Assembly (NCBI GenBank): GCA_045110315.1
Contig: JBGCFY010000021.1
Span: forward strand, 1-53,088
Origin: CALFBG01 sp045110315
GTDB taxonomy: Bacteria > Bacteroidota > Bacteroidia > Chitinophagales > Saprospiraceae
Direction of reading: 5' to 3'
Length of the DNA: 53,088 bases
Each line of letters starts with the position of its first letter. The stretch's first letter is position 1. This document shows positions 18,801 through 25,999 of the stretch, piece after piece. Under the pieces are notes generated by a model. The model was not told the origin of the DNA. It was given only the letters and a program-made list of their open reading frames with translations, and searched no databases. A program made the position numbers and the translations under genes.

Positions 18801-20850
18801 TGTTCCAACGGGTGGACTTCCTCCTTATACTTACGAAGTTGGAAATACAACGAATACAAGCGGGTTTTTTAATAATCTAAGTGCTGGTGTTTATGCACTC
18901 ACGCTTGTCGATGCCGCAAGTTGTGTCTTTACTCAAAATATTACTATTGTAAATGTTGGAGAAAATCCGCTCGCGGATTTCAATCAAAGTACGACGGGTT
19001 TAGGATTAAATTTAAATAACAACTCCAGTAACGCCGTTAGTTATCTCTGGGATTTTGGTGACGGAAATACGAGCACGATGGCAACACCTAATTACAACTA
19101 TACTTGGAGTGGATATTACAACCTCTGCTTGACAGTTACCAATGATTGCGGAACGGATACGAATTGTAAAGGAATTATCGTACTTGATCCGAACGAGGCT
19201 TTATTGGATTTTGAGGTAGAAGCGTTGGATGGAGAAGTTGGACAATTGATGCAGGTTCCGGTACGGGTGAATCAGTTTACAGCAATAAGTGCTTTTCAAT
19301 TTTCGTTGCGCTTGGAGAATACGACGACGGCGAAGTTTTTAGGTGCAACTAGTTTTAACCTCGGAGGTTTATCAAATGCTAATTTCAACGTTACGGACGA
19401 GACCTTGACTTGTGATTGGAGTGTGGCCAATCCAAATGGTATTTCCTTACCAGACGAAACGATCCTGTTTTATCTCGTGATAGAAATAACGGGAACGGGA
19501 GGAGATTGCACACCAATCGTTTTTACAGATAATCCAATTCAACGCAATGCCTTTCGGCAAATTAATGGCGTATCTATTAAAATCCCTACGACGGAAATGG
19601 ATGGTCTGCTCTGTGTGTTAGAACCTTTAGCAAGTGTCAATATTTTTGGGAAAGTAGAAAAAGAGAATGGAGTAGTGATCGCGAATGCACAAGTGAACTG
19701 CACAAACGTAGATTCAACATTGACCCTTGCGGATGGTAGTTATGCCTTTGAAGATTTGGCACTAGGAGATTATGTAATCCAACCTTTTAATGATAATAAC
19801 CCCAGCGCGGGTGTTTCTGTGCTGGATGTTTTCTTGATGCAGCAACATATTTTAAACATCAATTACTTAGACTCTCCTTACCAAATCATTGCGGCAGATG
19901 TGGATCAAAGTGGGAGTGTTTCGGTATTAGATGTATTTGAGTTACAGCGTATTATTCTTAATTTGTTGGATGACTTTAGTAATAATACTTCTTGGCGCTT
20001 TATTCCAAAATCCCACGTTTTTGCCAATCCACAATTTCCATTGGGAACAAATTTCCCCGAATCGGTGATACTTTCAGATCTAACTGCAGATACGACGATG
20101 GTAGACTTTATTGCGATGAAAGTAGGAGATATGACTTTAAATGCCAATTTATCCAATCGACCACCAAAACTAGAAGACAAATACTTTTACACGGAGGAAC
20201 AAGTATTAGAAGAGGGAAGGATCGTAACGGTAGATTTTCGGTTAACGGATTTGGAAAAGATTGCGGCGTATCAATTTGAATTGAATTTTGATACTGATTT
20301 TCTAGCTTTAGAAAGCACAGCATCCCAAACCCTGACAAATAATCCACATCAATTTGGCGGTCGTTATCTGGAAGAAGGTATTTTAAGTGCGTTGTGGATG
20401 CAAGATTTCACCAAAGATTTACGCCCGAAAGATGCGGTGTTTACGGTACAGTTTAAAGCACTAAAAGCAGGGAAACTAAGTGAACATTTGCGTTTGTCTG
20501 CTCGTCATTTATCGAAGAATGCTTACGAAGCGGATGGTAAAACGTGGGGACTTGCCTTACGTTTTGATCAGCCAAAAGCGGTAACTCAAAGCTTAAGTTT
20601 GCTCGAACAATATCCTAATCCTTTTGCTACGGAAACTGCGATCCATTTTGCGCTAAGCAAAACCAGTTTAGTAAAGTTTGAGGTTTATGACCTTACCGGA
20701 AAATTAGTGTACGAGCACGAAGAAACCTATGTTGCGGGCAAACAACTCCTTCTACTTCGCCAAACAGACTTACCCGGCGCAGGAATTTACTTTTACCATT
20801 TAGCATCCGCGGGGCAACGGATTAGCCAAAAAATCATTCATCAACCCTAG
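15814..20850 (+). CDS. modular T9SS type A protein: twin beta-helices, SprB repeats, PKD, cohesin- and dockerin-like domains
   Basis: 1678 aa from the ATG at 15814, which begins a clear signal peptide ending W-A-Q; an upstream ATG (15727) is disfavoured. Order (approximate residues): two copies of a right-handed beta-helix module with G-x-G-S-L-R-A-A-I and D-G-T-T-x-A (20-380, 383-740); four SprB-type repeats with G-G-x-x-P-Y-x-Y-D/E and L-x-A-G-x-Y-x-L-T-V (741-1050); a PKD domain with W-D-F-G-D-G-N-T (1050-1120); a cohesin-like domain (1128-1265); a short regulatory-like beta sandwich (1273-1325); a dockerin-like pair with A-D-V-D-Q-S-G-S-V-S-V-L-D-V-F (1326-1400); a second cohesin-like domain (1455-1586); and a type A sorting domain with Y-P-N-P-F (1597-1678). 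Likely a carbohydrate-binding or scaffold protein on the surface. No catalytic residues are evident. Confidence 0.88.
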   Translation: MRQIFILSFSVFFFSLSSIWAQSNCVAPNGTITVDNIDDAGPGSLRAAIHCANASSGESTIIFNLPGSEDHIIYVGASTGLELPALLSSGTIIDGTTQAGFGSNGDFSPKVILDGSQHNWTNAINALWVRASYCEVYGLEIRNFPDDGIDVNQADYCIIGAPNKGNIIYANGAEQDEFPDATPGPWEGCGIVLRNGASNCIVQGNIIGTDETLSPSLSNEYCGIINRTNSNFNLIGGSLPGESNIIAYQAVGVRISNAFACQLVQNSFFCNDSIPIQLVNNGNLNAQEPLINQVTANAISGFAAADAVIEVFAVDHSTCGNAPCRQGKTYLGTTNTIDGTWTLNAPFADNYTLSPGERVTALARDALGNSSAFAICNTFGATSACTDDLGNIWVQNTNDDGVGSLRAAIACANATPGANTIKFNLGNIKDTIKVGQMTGLPLPALTDPGTTIDGTTHAIFGNGSNYQPRIVLDGAFYAWTAPIDALWIQADFCAIYGLEIVNFPDDGIDVTAANYCQIGGVNQGNVVYNNGWEQDYFPDLPNTGPWNGCAIVLRNGASYCKVVGNVLGTDYEQQSTLGNEYCGVIVQNGGDHNQIGGEQAGAGNIIAHHLIGINLSTNSEACSFRRNEMYCNTLDPIRLQVNANNYPQAPSINLIQTNVIAGQAAAGARVEVFRVADNTCTELCQGATYLGTAIASNGNWSLTPPFANGINLASNDVITALATDEDGSSSDFGVCNSLTVGCGITVSISHFNHASCGGANGAVTFNILGGSGFYSYDLGAGNGQSANPIITNIAPGNYTVTISDLINNCSIYYNLLIENRGIPAIQIDSLQATTCAIDNGYLAVSVVGGAPPYSYDLGNGANSNAIFSDLAAGTYNLTVSDVNACSTTSEVIVGDSDAPDLQLVSQTNASCNLGNGSIEVSVMGGLSPYQFDWGDGPTDNSIFTGLTEGNYAITVTDAAACTSIVSVDISNSGIPAIGTLMVTDETCLGGNGTINIVPTGGLPPYTYEVGNTTNTSGFFNNLSAGVYALTLVDAASCVFTQNITIVNVGENPLADFNQSTTGLGLNLNNNSSNAVSYLWDFGDGNTSTMATPNYNYTWSGYYNLCLTVTNDCGTDTNCKGIIVLDPNEALLDFEVEALDGEVGQLMQVPVRVNQFTAISAFQFSLRLENTTTAKFLGATSFNLGGLSNANFNVTDETLTCDWSVANPNGISLPDETILFYLVIEITGTGGDCTPIVFTDNPIQRNAFRQINGVSIKIPTTEMDGLLCVLEPLASVNIFGKVEKENGVVIANAQVNCTNVDSTLTLADGSYAFEDLALGDYVIQPFNDNNPSAGVSVLDVFLMQQHILNINYLDSPYQIIAADVDQSGSVSVLDVFELQRIILNLLDDFSNNTSWRFIPKSHVFANPQFPLGTNFPESVILSDLTADTTMVDFIAMKVGDMTLNANLSNRPPKLEDKYFYTEEQVLEEGRIVTVDFRLTDLEKIAAYQFELNFDTDFLALESTASQTLTNNPHQFGGRYLEEGILSALWMQDFTKDLRPKDAVFTVQFKALKAGKLSEHLRLSARHLSKNAYEADGKTWGLALRFDQPKAVTQSLSLLEQYPNPFATETAIHFALSKTSLVKFEVYDLTGKLVYEHEETYVAGKQLLLLRQTDLPGAGIYFYHLASAGQRISQKIIHQP

Positions 20851-21015
20851 GAAAAGACGCTAAAATGTAAAGTTCGTTTCAGAATGCTACTTTATCGCTG
20901 AAAAGTGAGATACTTTATTTAATTTGTGCTTATCGCGTAAGTTAGGGAGCAAGCTTTTCTCAAGGTTTGAACCACTTGCTTACGTTCGTTATTATTTATC
21001 CAAAAAAAAATATTC

Positions 21016-22866
21016 ATGAAGCGTAGATTTACTTTACAAATTGCTTTAGTACTGGTTAGCATGATATCGCTAACGGCACAACCGTCGATTAATTTTGAGA
21101 GTTTTGTCACTGGACTCGACGAGCCCATCGAGATTTCTCACGCAGGCGATGATCGTTTATTCGTGATAGAGCGATCGGGTAGAATCAGAGTAATTGATGC
21201 CAGCGGTACTTTACTTGCTACTCCATTTTTAGATATTAGCGGTAATGTAAGTGATAGTCCAAATGAACGTGGTTTGTTAGGACTAGATTTTCATCCAAAT
21301 TATGCCAACAACGGCTACTTCTACATTAACTATACGGCTAATAATGGAGATTCAAAAATCGCTCGTTACAGTGTCAATTCAGGAAACCCTAACGTAGCAG
21401 ATCCAAATAGTGAATTGGAGCTCCTTACGGTAGATCAACCGTATTGGAACCACAACGGTGGAGATTTACACTTTGGACCAGATGGTTATTTATATTGTGG
21501 TTTCGGCGATGGAGGAAGTGGTGGCGATCCACAAAACTTTGCTCAGAATACACAATCTTTCCTTGGAAAAATGCTACGAATTGATGTTGATAATGGCAAC
21601 CCTTACGCTATTCCTGCGGATAATCCATTTGTAGGAGACGCTAATGTCCGTGATGAAATCTGGGCGATCGGTTTACGAAATCCTTGGCGATTTAGTTTTG
21701 ATCGAACCACGGGAGATATGTGGATTGGTGATGTAGGACAGAACGTTTGGGAAGAAATAGATTTTCAACCTGCAAATAGCACCGGAGGAGAAAATTATGG
21801 CTGGCGTTGTTACGAAGGAAATAATCCTTTTGATACGGGAGGCTGCGGTCCTGCGGGAGACTACGTAGCGGCAATCCACGATTACAATCACAACGGATTT
21901 ACCCATTGCTCCGTGACGGGCGGATATGTTTACCGAGGAAGTAATTACCCCAATATGCAAGGCTATTATTTTTACGGAGATTATTGCTCTGGTCGAATGT
22001 GGGCTATTTCGCCAGATTGTGATGGTGGCTGGGACAATAGCCAAGTAGGGCAATTCCCTGGTTTCCTAGTAGCTTTCGGCGAAGATATTAATGGTGAATT
22101 ATATGCCGTTAGAGATAATGGAACCATTTATCGAATGACAACACCAAATTGTCCAACAGCTTTTAATCAGTCTTTGACCAAAACGGATGCAAGCTGTGAA
22201 AATAATGCTGACGGAACGATCAACTTGTGCGTGCCAGCAGTAGGCGCAATGCCTTATTCGCTTTTGTGGTCTAATAGTGCGACTACGGCCGAGTTAACAG
22301 ATTTGGCACCAGGTAATTATTCGGTAACGATTACCTCTGATGCGGGTTGTTCACAAGTAGCCTCTATTTCGGTTGGCTCAAGTGCGTCTCCAGCAGTACC
22401 TACGATTACCGCGAATGGGAATGATTTATCTACGGCTGCCGGTGCAACGGCGTATCAATGGTACCTCAATGGGAATTTGATTATTGATGGCACAAGTGAA
22501 AATTATACTGCCACAGAATCTGGGGACTACACCGTAGAAGTTACCAATGTTTTTGGTTGTACAAGCATTTCAATTAGTCTAAACGTAACGGTAGTTGGAT
22601 TAGAAGATTTACGTTCAGTAAAAGCGTTTTCTATCCAGCCAAATCCTTTCTCTGATCAATTCGAATTGAATATTGAATTGACGGAAAGTACTAGACTGAA
22701 GGTTCAAGTGCTAGACTTACTCGGAAAAACCGTTTACCAAACGACGCAACAAGTTGATGGACAATGGTCAAAAACGATTCAATTAAATAACTTAACGGCA
22801 GGTGTTTACTTGCTCCAATTACAAACGGAAACGGGGAGCTTTACGCAAAAAATTGTGAAGCGATAG
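21016..22866 (+). CDS. secreted PQQ-type sugar dehydrogenase (sGDH/HHIP-like), T9SS type A
   Basis: 616 aa. Signal peptide (1-21, ending L-T-A-Q). Residues about 30-375 are a six-bladed propeller of the soluble glucose/aldose dehydrogenase family: L-F-V-I-E-R-S-G-R-I, E-R-G-L-L-G-L-D-F-H-P, N-H-N-G-G-D-L-H-F-G-P-D-G-Y-L-Y, G-D-G-G-S-G-G-D-P, G-L-R-N-P-W-R-F-S-F-D and I-G-D-V-G-Q. The His in N-H-N-G-G and the R-N-P-W-R motif agree with the active site known for this family, which oxidises aldoses with PQQ. Then follow a SprB-like repeat, an Ig-like domain (Y-Q-W-Y-L-N-G) and a type A sorting domain (Q-P-N-P-F). PQQ synthesis genes are not in the window. Starts 165 bp after the previous gene, ends at a strong terminator. 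Confidence 0.9.
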   Translation: MKRRFTLQIALVLVSMISLTAQPSINFESFVTGLDEPIEISHAGDDRLFVIERSGRIRVIDASGTLLATPFLDISGNVSDSPNERGLLGLDFHPNYANNGYFYINYTANNGDSKIARYSVNSGNPNVADPNSELELLTVDQPYWNHNGGDLHFGPDGYLYCGFGDGGSGGDPQNFAQNTQSFLGKMLRIDVDNGNPYAIPADNPFVGDANVRDEIWAIGLRNPWRFSFDRTTGDMWIGDVGQNVWEEIDFQPANSTGGENYGWRCYEGNNPFDTGGCGPAGDYVAAIHDYNHNGFTHCSVTGGYVYRGSNYPNMQGYYFYGDYCSGRMWAISPDCDGGWDNSQVGQFPGFLVAFGEDINGELYAVRDNGTIYRMTTPNCPTAFNQSLTKTDASCENNADGTINLCVPAVGAMPYSLLWSNSATTAELTDLAPGNYSVTITSDAGCSQVASISVGSSASPAVPTITANGNDLSTAAGATAYQWYLNGNLIIDGTSENYTATESGDYTVEVTNVFGCTSISISLNVTVVGLEDLRSVKAFSIQPNPFSDQFELNIELTESTRLKVQVLDLLGKTVYQTTQQVDGQWSKTIQLNNLTAGVYLLQLQTETGSFTQKIVKR

Positions 22867-22891
22867 GTTTTTTGTTGATTAAAAATATACG

Positions 22892-22932
22892 AAGCGCTAT
22901 TGGACTTAGGAGAGTCAGGTAGCGCTTTTTTA
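22892..22932 (+). terminator. Rho-independent terminator
   Basis: AAGCGCTA (22892-22899) pairs exactly with TAGCGCTT (22920-22927), with an inner GACT/AGTC pairing, then TTTTTA. It ends the sugar dehydrogenase transcript. Confidence 0.8.
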
Positions 22933-23125
22933 TTGGGGTTTTGGTAAATGGCAGAATTAATCATTTGGTAGTGATAGGCTAGGCGCTTTTGGCAAAAAAA
23001 GTCTAAGGGTTAGTCTGAAAACATTAACATCTCATTACCAACCCATTAACAAAAATAAACATCAAAGAATTGTATTTTAGAACCCGAAGGAAGCTATAAA
23101 CATCAATAAAACACCATTCGAACTT

Positions 23126-25144
23126 ATGCCCAATAAATTCAGTTTACTACTCTTTTTCGGAATTAGCGCTTGTGTAGCTTTTTTGCCGAAAGGCAACCCA
23201 GAAGCCGAAGCCTTACTCAAGGAAATCATCACAACGACCCAAGAAAACCATCTACAAGTTCGCAGTTTTGACGATCAGTTGTCGGAAGAAATGTATGCCT
23301 TGTATCTAGCTGAAATTGATCCAGCGAAACTTTGGTTGACGCAAGAAGATTTAAAGCAACTAGTCAGTTTTGAAAAGGAGATTGCGAAGGAATTAGCAGC
23401 AGGGCAATATGACTTTTTTGCAGCAACACAACAACGCTTGCTAGCCGCACAAACCAAAGTGAAAAACATTTGCCAAAAACTTTTCCAAGAAGGATTTGAT
23501 TTCACCATCGAAGAAAACTTTACCACGAATCCTAGTCAACGTGCTTGGTCTGAAAACGAGGTAGCCTTAACCGAGCGTTGGCGGAAAAAGATAAAATATG
23601 ATTTATTGCAGTTGCTTTCTACTGGTGAGCAAACGGGGGATTTTAAGAAGCGTGAACAACTAGCGATCGAAAAACTCCGTGTAAAGTATCAGCAAGATTT
23701 TAAAAGGAAAGGAGCAATTTCCCCCGAAGTACGGCGGAATCAATACTTGAATACGTATTTAAAATTGCAAGATGCACAAACCCAATATCTATCACTCGAA
23801 AAAAAAGCAGCATGGGATGCAGCGTACACTCGAACGCTAGTCGGCATCGGTATTAACCTTAAACTCAAAGATGCTTATCCTGAAATTACGAAACTAATGA
23901 TTGGTAGTCCCGCTTGGAAAACGAAGCAAGTAGAAGTGGGAGATTTGCTGCTAGGAATTGGTGAATTGGGCGCGACGAACGAACCTACTTTTGGTAAATC
24001 AATGGAGGCTATTCTAGCGCAGTTGAGAGGAACGGAAGGTAGTCAAGTGCAGTTGAAAATTCAAAAAATGGATCAAAGTATTCAACTGGTTACCCTTTCG
24101 CGAGCAGCGATGAAATTTGATTTAGCTACCTCTTTCTTACTTTCTACGGAAGCGGATCAGCGTAAGATTGGATACTTGCGTTTGCCACGCTTTTATACCG
24201 GCGAGGAAGGAGCGGCGCTACACGTTCGGCAAGCAATCGAAGTTTTGGAGAAGAATAAGGCTACGGGACTTATTCTGGATTTGAGAAACAATCAAGGCGG
24301 GAGTTCTCGGGAAGCAATAGATATTATTAGCTACTTTTTGGACGAAGGAACTGTCATGCAGGTTGCCTATCGGGATGGTACGCAGCGTAGTTATGAAGAT
24401 ACGGATGGTCCGGCTTTTTATGCGGGTAAATTGATTGTGATGGTGAACACGCGTAGTAGCTCCGCTTCGGAACTTTGTGCGGGAACTTTACAAGATTATC
24501 AAAGGGCTTTGATCGTTGGTAGTAAGGCCACTTATGGAAAAGGAACGATGCAGCGGTTTTATCCGATTGATCTTGAAAAAGAAGGAAGACGGATCGCGGC
24601 GGGAGAAATTAAGATGACGATTGGTCGATTTTATACGGGAAGTGGTCGTTCGCCACAACGGACAGGTATTCTAGCGGATATCGTTTTACCAGATGATGAT
24701 ACTTATGTATTGACAGGGGAGCGAATATATCCCTACGCAGTGTCAAATAATACTTTGCCTCGAACGGTTTGTCTGCAAACAGTTAATCAAATTAAAAATA
24801 TCCAACAATGTAAATTACGTAGTCAAAAACGAGTACAAAATAATCCCCGTTTTCAACTCGCTGACCAGAAGGCGAAAGCGATAAAAAAGAAACAAGAAAC
24901 AGGGAAAGTGAGTTTAAGTTACGCTGCTTACCAAGCTAGTCTCAAAACTGAAAAAGCAGCCATTAAACAGTATGAACAGATTTATAAAACCTTACCTGAC
25001 TTCAAAGTGGATTTGTGTGCCGAAGACTTAATCTTACCCGATTCTTCTGCCCAAAAACAAGCTAAAATTCCTCGACTGCAGCAGCTTAAGCAAGATCCTT
25101 ATCTTTATGAGTGTTATCAAATTATGCAAGATTTATTAGGGTAG
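23126..25144 (+). CDS. prc: Prc-like C-terminal processing protease (S41)
   Basis: 672 aa, the usual size of tail-specific proteases, which trim C-termini of periplasmic proteins. The N-terminal domain (about 30-240) resembles the Prc helical region (L-S-E-E-M-Y...Y-L-A-E-I-D-P-A-K-L-W-L). A PDZ-like part (about 240-340) with V-G-D-L-L-L-G-I-G follows, then the S41 core with L-D-L-R-N-N-Q-G-G-S. The catalytic Ser446 lies in S-S-A-S-E and Lys471 in Y-G-K-G-T, 25 residues apart as in E. coli Prc. The N-terminus has a short hydrophobic stretch and I-S-A-C, so it may be a lipoprotein. Own transcription unit after a terminator. A TATTTTAG element near 23072 is a possible promoter with one mismatch. 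Confidence 0.9.
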   Translation: MPNKFSLLLFFGISACVAFLPKGNPEAEALLKEIITTTQENHLQVRSFDDQLSEEMYALYLAEIDPAKLWLTQEDLKQLVSFEKEIAKELAAGQYDFFAATQQRLLAAQTKVKNICQKLFQEGFDFTIEENFTTNPSQRAWSENEVALTERWRKKIKYDLLQLLSTGEQTGDFKKREQLAIEKLRVKYQQDFKRKGAISPEVRRNQYLNTYLKLQDAQTQYLSLEKKAAWDAAYTRTLVGIGINLKLKDAYPEITKLMIGSPAWKTKQVEVGDLLLGIGELGATNEPTFGKSMEAILAQLRGTEGSQVQLKIQKMDQSIQLVTLSRAAMKFDLATSFLLSTEADQRKIGYLRLPRFYTGEEGAALHVRQAIEVLEKNKATGLILDLRNNQGGSSREAIDIISYFLDEGTVMQVAYRDGTQRSYEDTDGPAFYAGKLIVMVNTRSSSASELCAGTLQDYQRALIVGSKATYGKGTMQRFYPIDLEKEGRRIAAGEIKMTIGRFYTGSGRSPQRTGILADIVLPDDDTYVLTGERIYPYAVSNNTLPRTVCLQTVNQIKNIQQCKLRSQKRVQNNPRFQLADQKAKAIKKKQETGKVSLSYAAYQASLKTEKAAIKQYEQIYKTLPDFKVDLCAEDLILPDSSAQKQAKIPRLQQLKQDPYLYECYQIMQDLLG

Positions 25145-25170
25145 AAGGCAAAAAAATGCAAAAGAAAGGA

Positions 25171-25220
25171 GAAAAAAAATTCCCACCTGATACAAAGGGA
25201 TTTGAACCAAGTGGGAATTT
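25171..25220 (-). terminator. Rho-independent terminator for the Arc-like gene
   Basis: AAATTCCCAC (25177-25186) pairs exactly with GTGGGAATTT (25211-25220). Reading the minus strand, the stem is followed by a run of eight T. It lies about 160 bp after the stop of the Arc-like gene and also sits just past the convergent protease gene. Confidence 0.7.
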
Positions 25221-25377
25221 AAGTCATACGTCGTTTTGTTTGCTGTTCTCTTATTTTTCAAAGATTTGAACAGGATATAGTGTTCACTAAAGTAGTGAGA
25301 GGTATGTGATCAGTCTCCTTTCAAGGAAAAAACCGAAACACGAACCGTCAGCGCAAAAAGTTATTACTAATATGGCC

Positions 25378-25548
25378 TTATTGTTCTGACTTTCTTTTCT
25401 GTAATTGTTGTTGTTGAGCTTCTTTGAGGCATTTGTTAATCATCCATTCTATTTGGCCATTCACGCTTCGAAATTCTGCGTGAGCCCATTGCTCCACTGC
25501 TTTCATCGTCTCTTCATCGACGCGCAGTACGAATTTTTTCTTAGCCAT
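25378..25548 (-). CDS. Arc-type ribbon-helix-helix DNA-binding protein, 56 aa
   Basis: A short gene from ATG (25548) to TAA (25378). The protein begins with a basic tip (M-A-K-K-K), a beta strand F-V-L-R-V-D-E-E and two helices, with F-R-S-V-N-G-Q-I-E-W-M-I, a sequence typical of Arc-family repressors. The last 15 residues are a polar Q- and K-rich tail. Such proteins bind DNA as dimers through the paired strands. They act as autorepressors or as antitoxin-like regulators. No toxin-like partner is adjacent: the neighbours are the S41 protease (convergent) and, upstream, 450 bp of AT-rich DNA with iterated boxes before the S9 peptidase gene end. The hairpin at 25171-25220 terminates it. Family call is confident, the target is unknown. 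Confidence 0.85.
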   Translation of the reverse strand: MAKKKFVLRVDEETMKAVEQWAHAEFRSVNGQIEWMINKCLKEAQQQQLQKRKSEQ

Positions 25549-25745
25549 AGGCAAGGATTTTCAAATGAGTGTTTCTAGTGTAGTAATAATTCTCTTGCTG
25601 GAATAACTAACGGTTGAAATGGATTTTGGTATTAGACGAGACAAAAACTCAGGAATACTTGCGTATCAGCAAAGCTTCTGGCGAAGTGTAAGTTTAAAAT
25701 GCGTTCAAGTGATAATTGTTGGTTTCCGTTGTAGAATTATTTAGA

Positions 25746-25815
25746 TATTGTAATAGTGTTATTTTGATATCATAAAGATAGTATAAAACTATTGTAATAA
25801 TATCATTTTGATGTC
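25746..25815. repeat. iterated AT-rich box, 26 bp x 2, 44-bp period
   Basis: Copies at 25746-25771 and 25790-25815 agree at 22 of 26 positions, sharing TATTGTAATA and ATTTTGAT. A third, shorter match follows. Placed about 200-270 bp upstream of the Arc-like gene start, they could be operators or a leftover of a repeat element. Function inferred only from position. Confidence 0.45.
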
Positions 25816-25900
25816 TAAAAAATATCATTTTAATAATTTTTTTCTAAAAAGAGGGCGAATCTTCTAAGTTGTAGTAAAAAAGTAGAAAAGTATTGACTTA

Positions 25901-25943
25901 AAATAAAATTGCCTTGCTTTTGTTCCTTGAGCAAAAGCAAGGC
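25901..25943 (-). terminator. Rho-independent terminator for the S9 peptidase operon
   Basis: GCCTTGCTTTTG (25911-25922) pairs exactly with CAAAAGCAAGGC (25932-25943). On the minus strand AATTTTATTTT follows. It lies about 57 bp past the S9 peptidase stop. Confidence 0.85.
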
Positions 25944-25999
25944 AGGGCAAAAGTTATTTAACAAATAGTAATTTATCGCGTTGCTTCGACGGTTACCAC

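Larger units (their letters stand above)
25549..25999. other. AT-rich non-coding region, 451 bp
   Basis: Upstream of the Arc-like gene. No open frame with coding character was found. It contains the direct repeat at 25746-25815, a further partial copy (TATCATTTTAATA near 25828) and the S9 peptidase terminator at 25901-25943. No TAnnTTTG element was recognised. Confidence 0.55.

Noticed and set aside
25177..25220. T-arm-like GGTTCAAATCCC on the minus strand, as a tRNA fragment or attachment site
   Set aside because: The flanks do not pair as a T-stem and there are no other tRNA arms; the sequence is the loop of a terminator.
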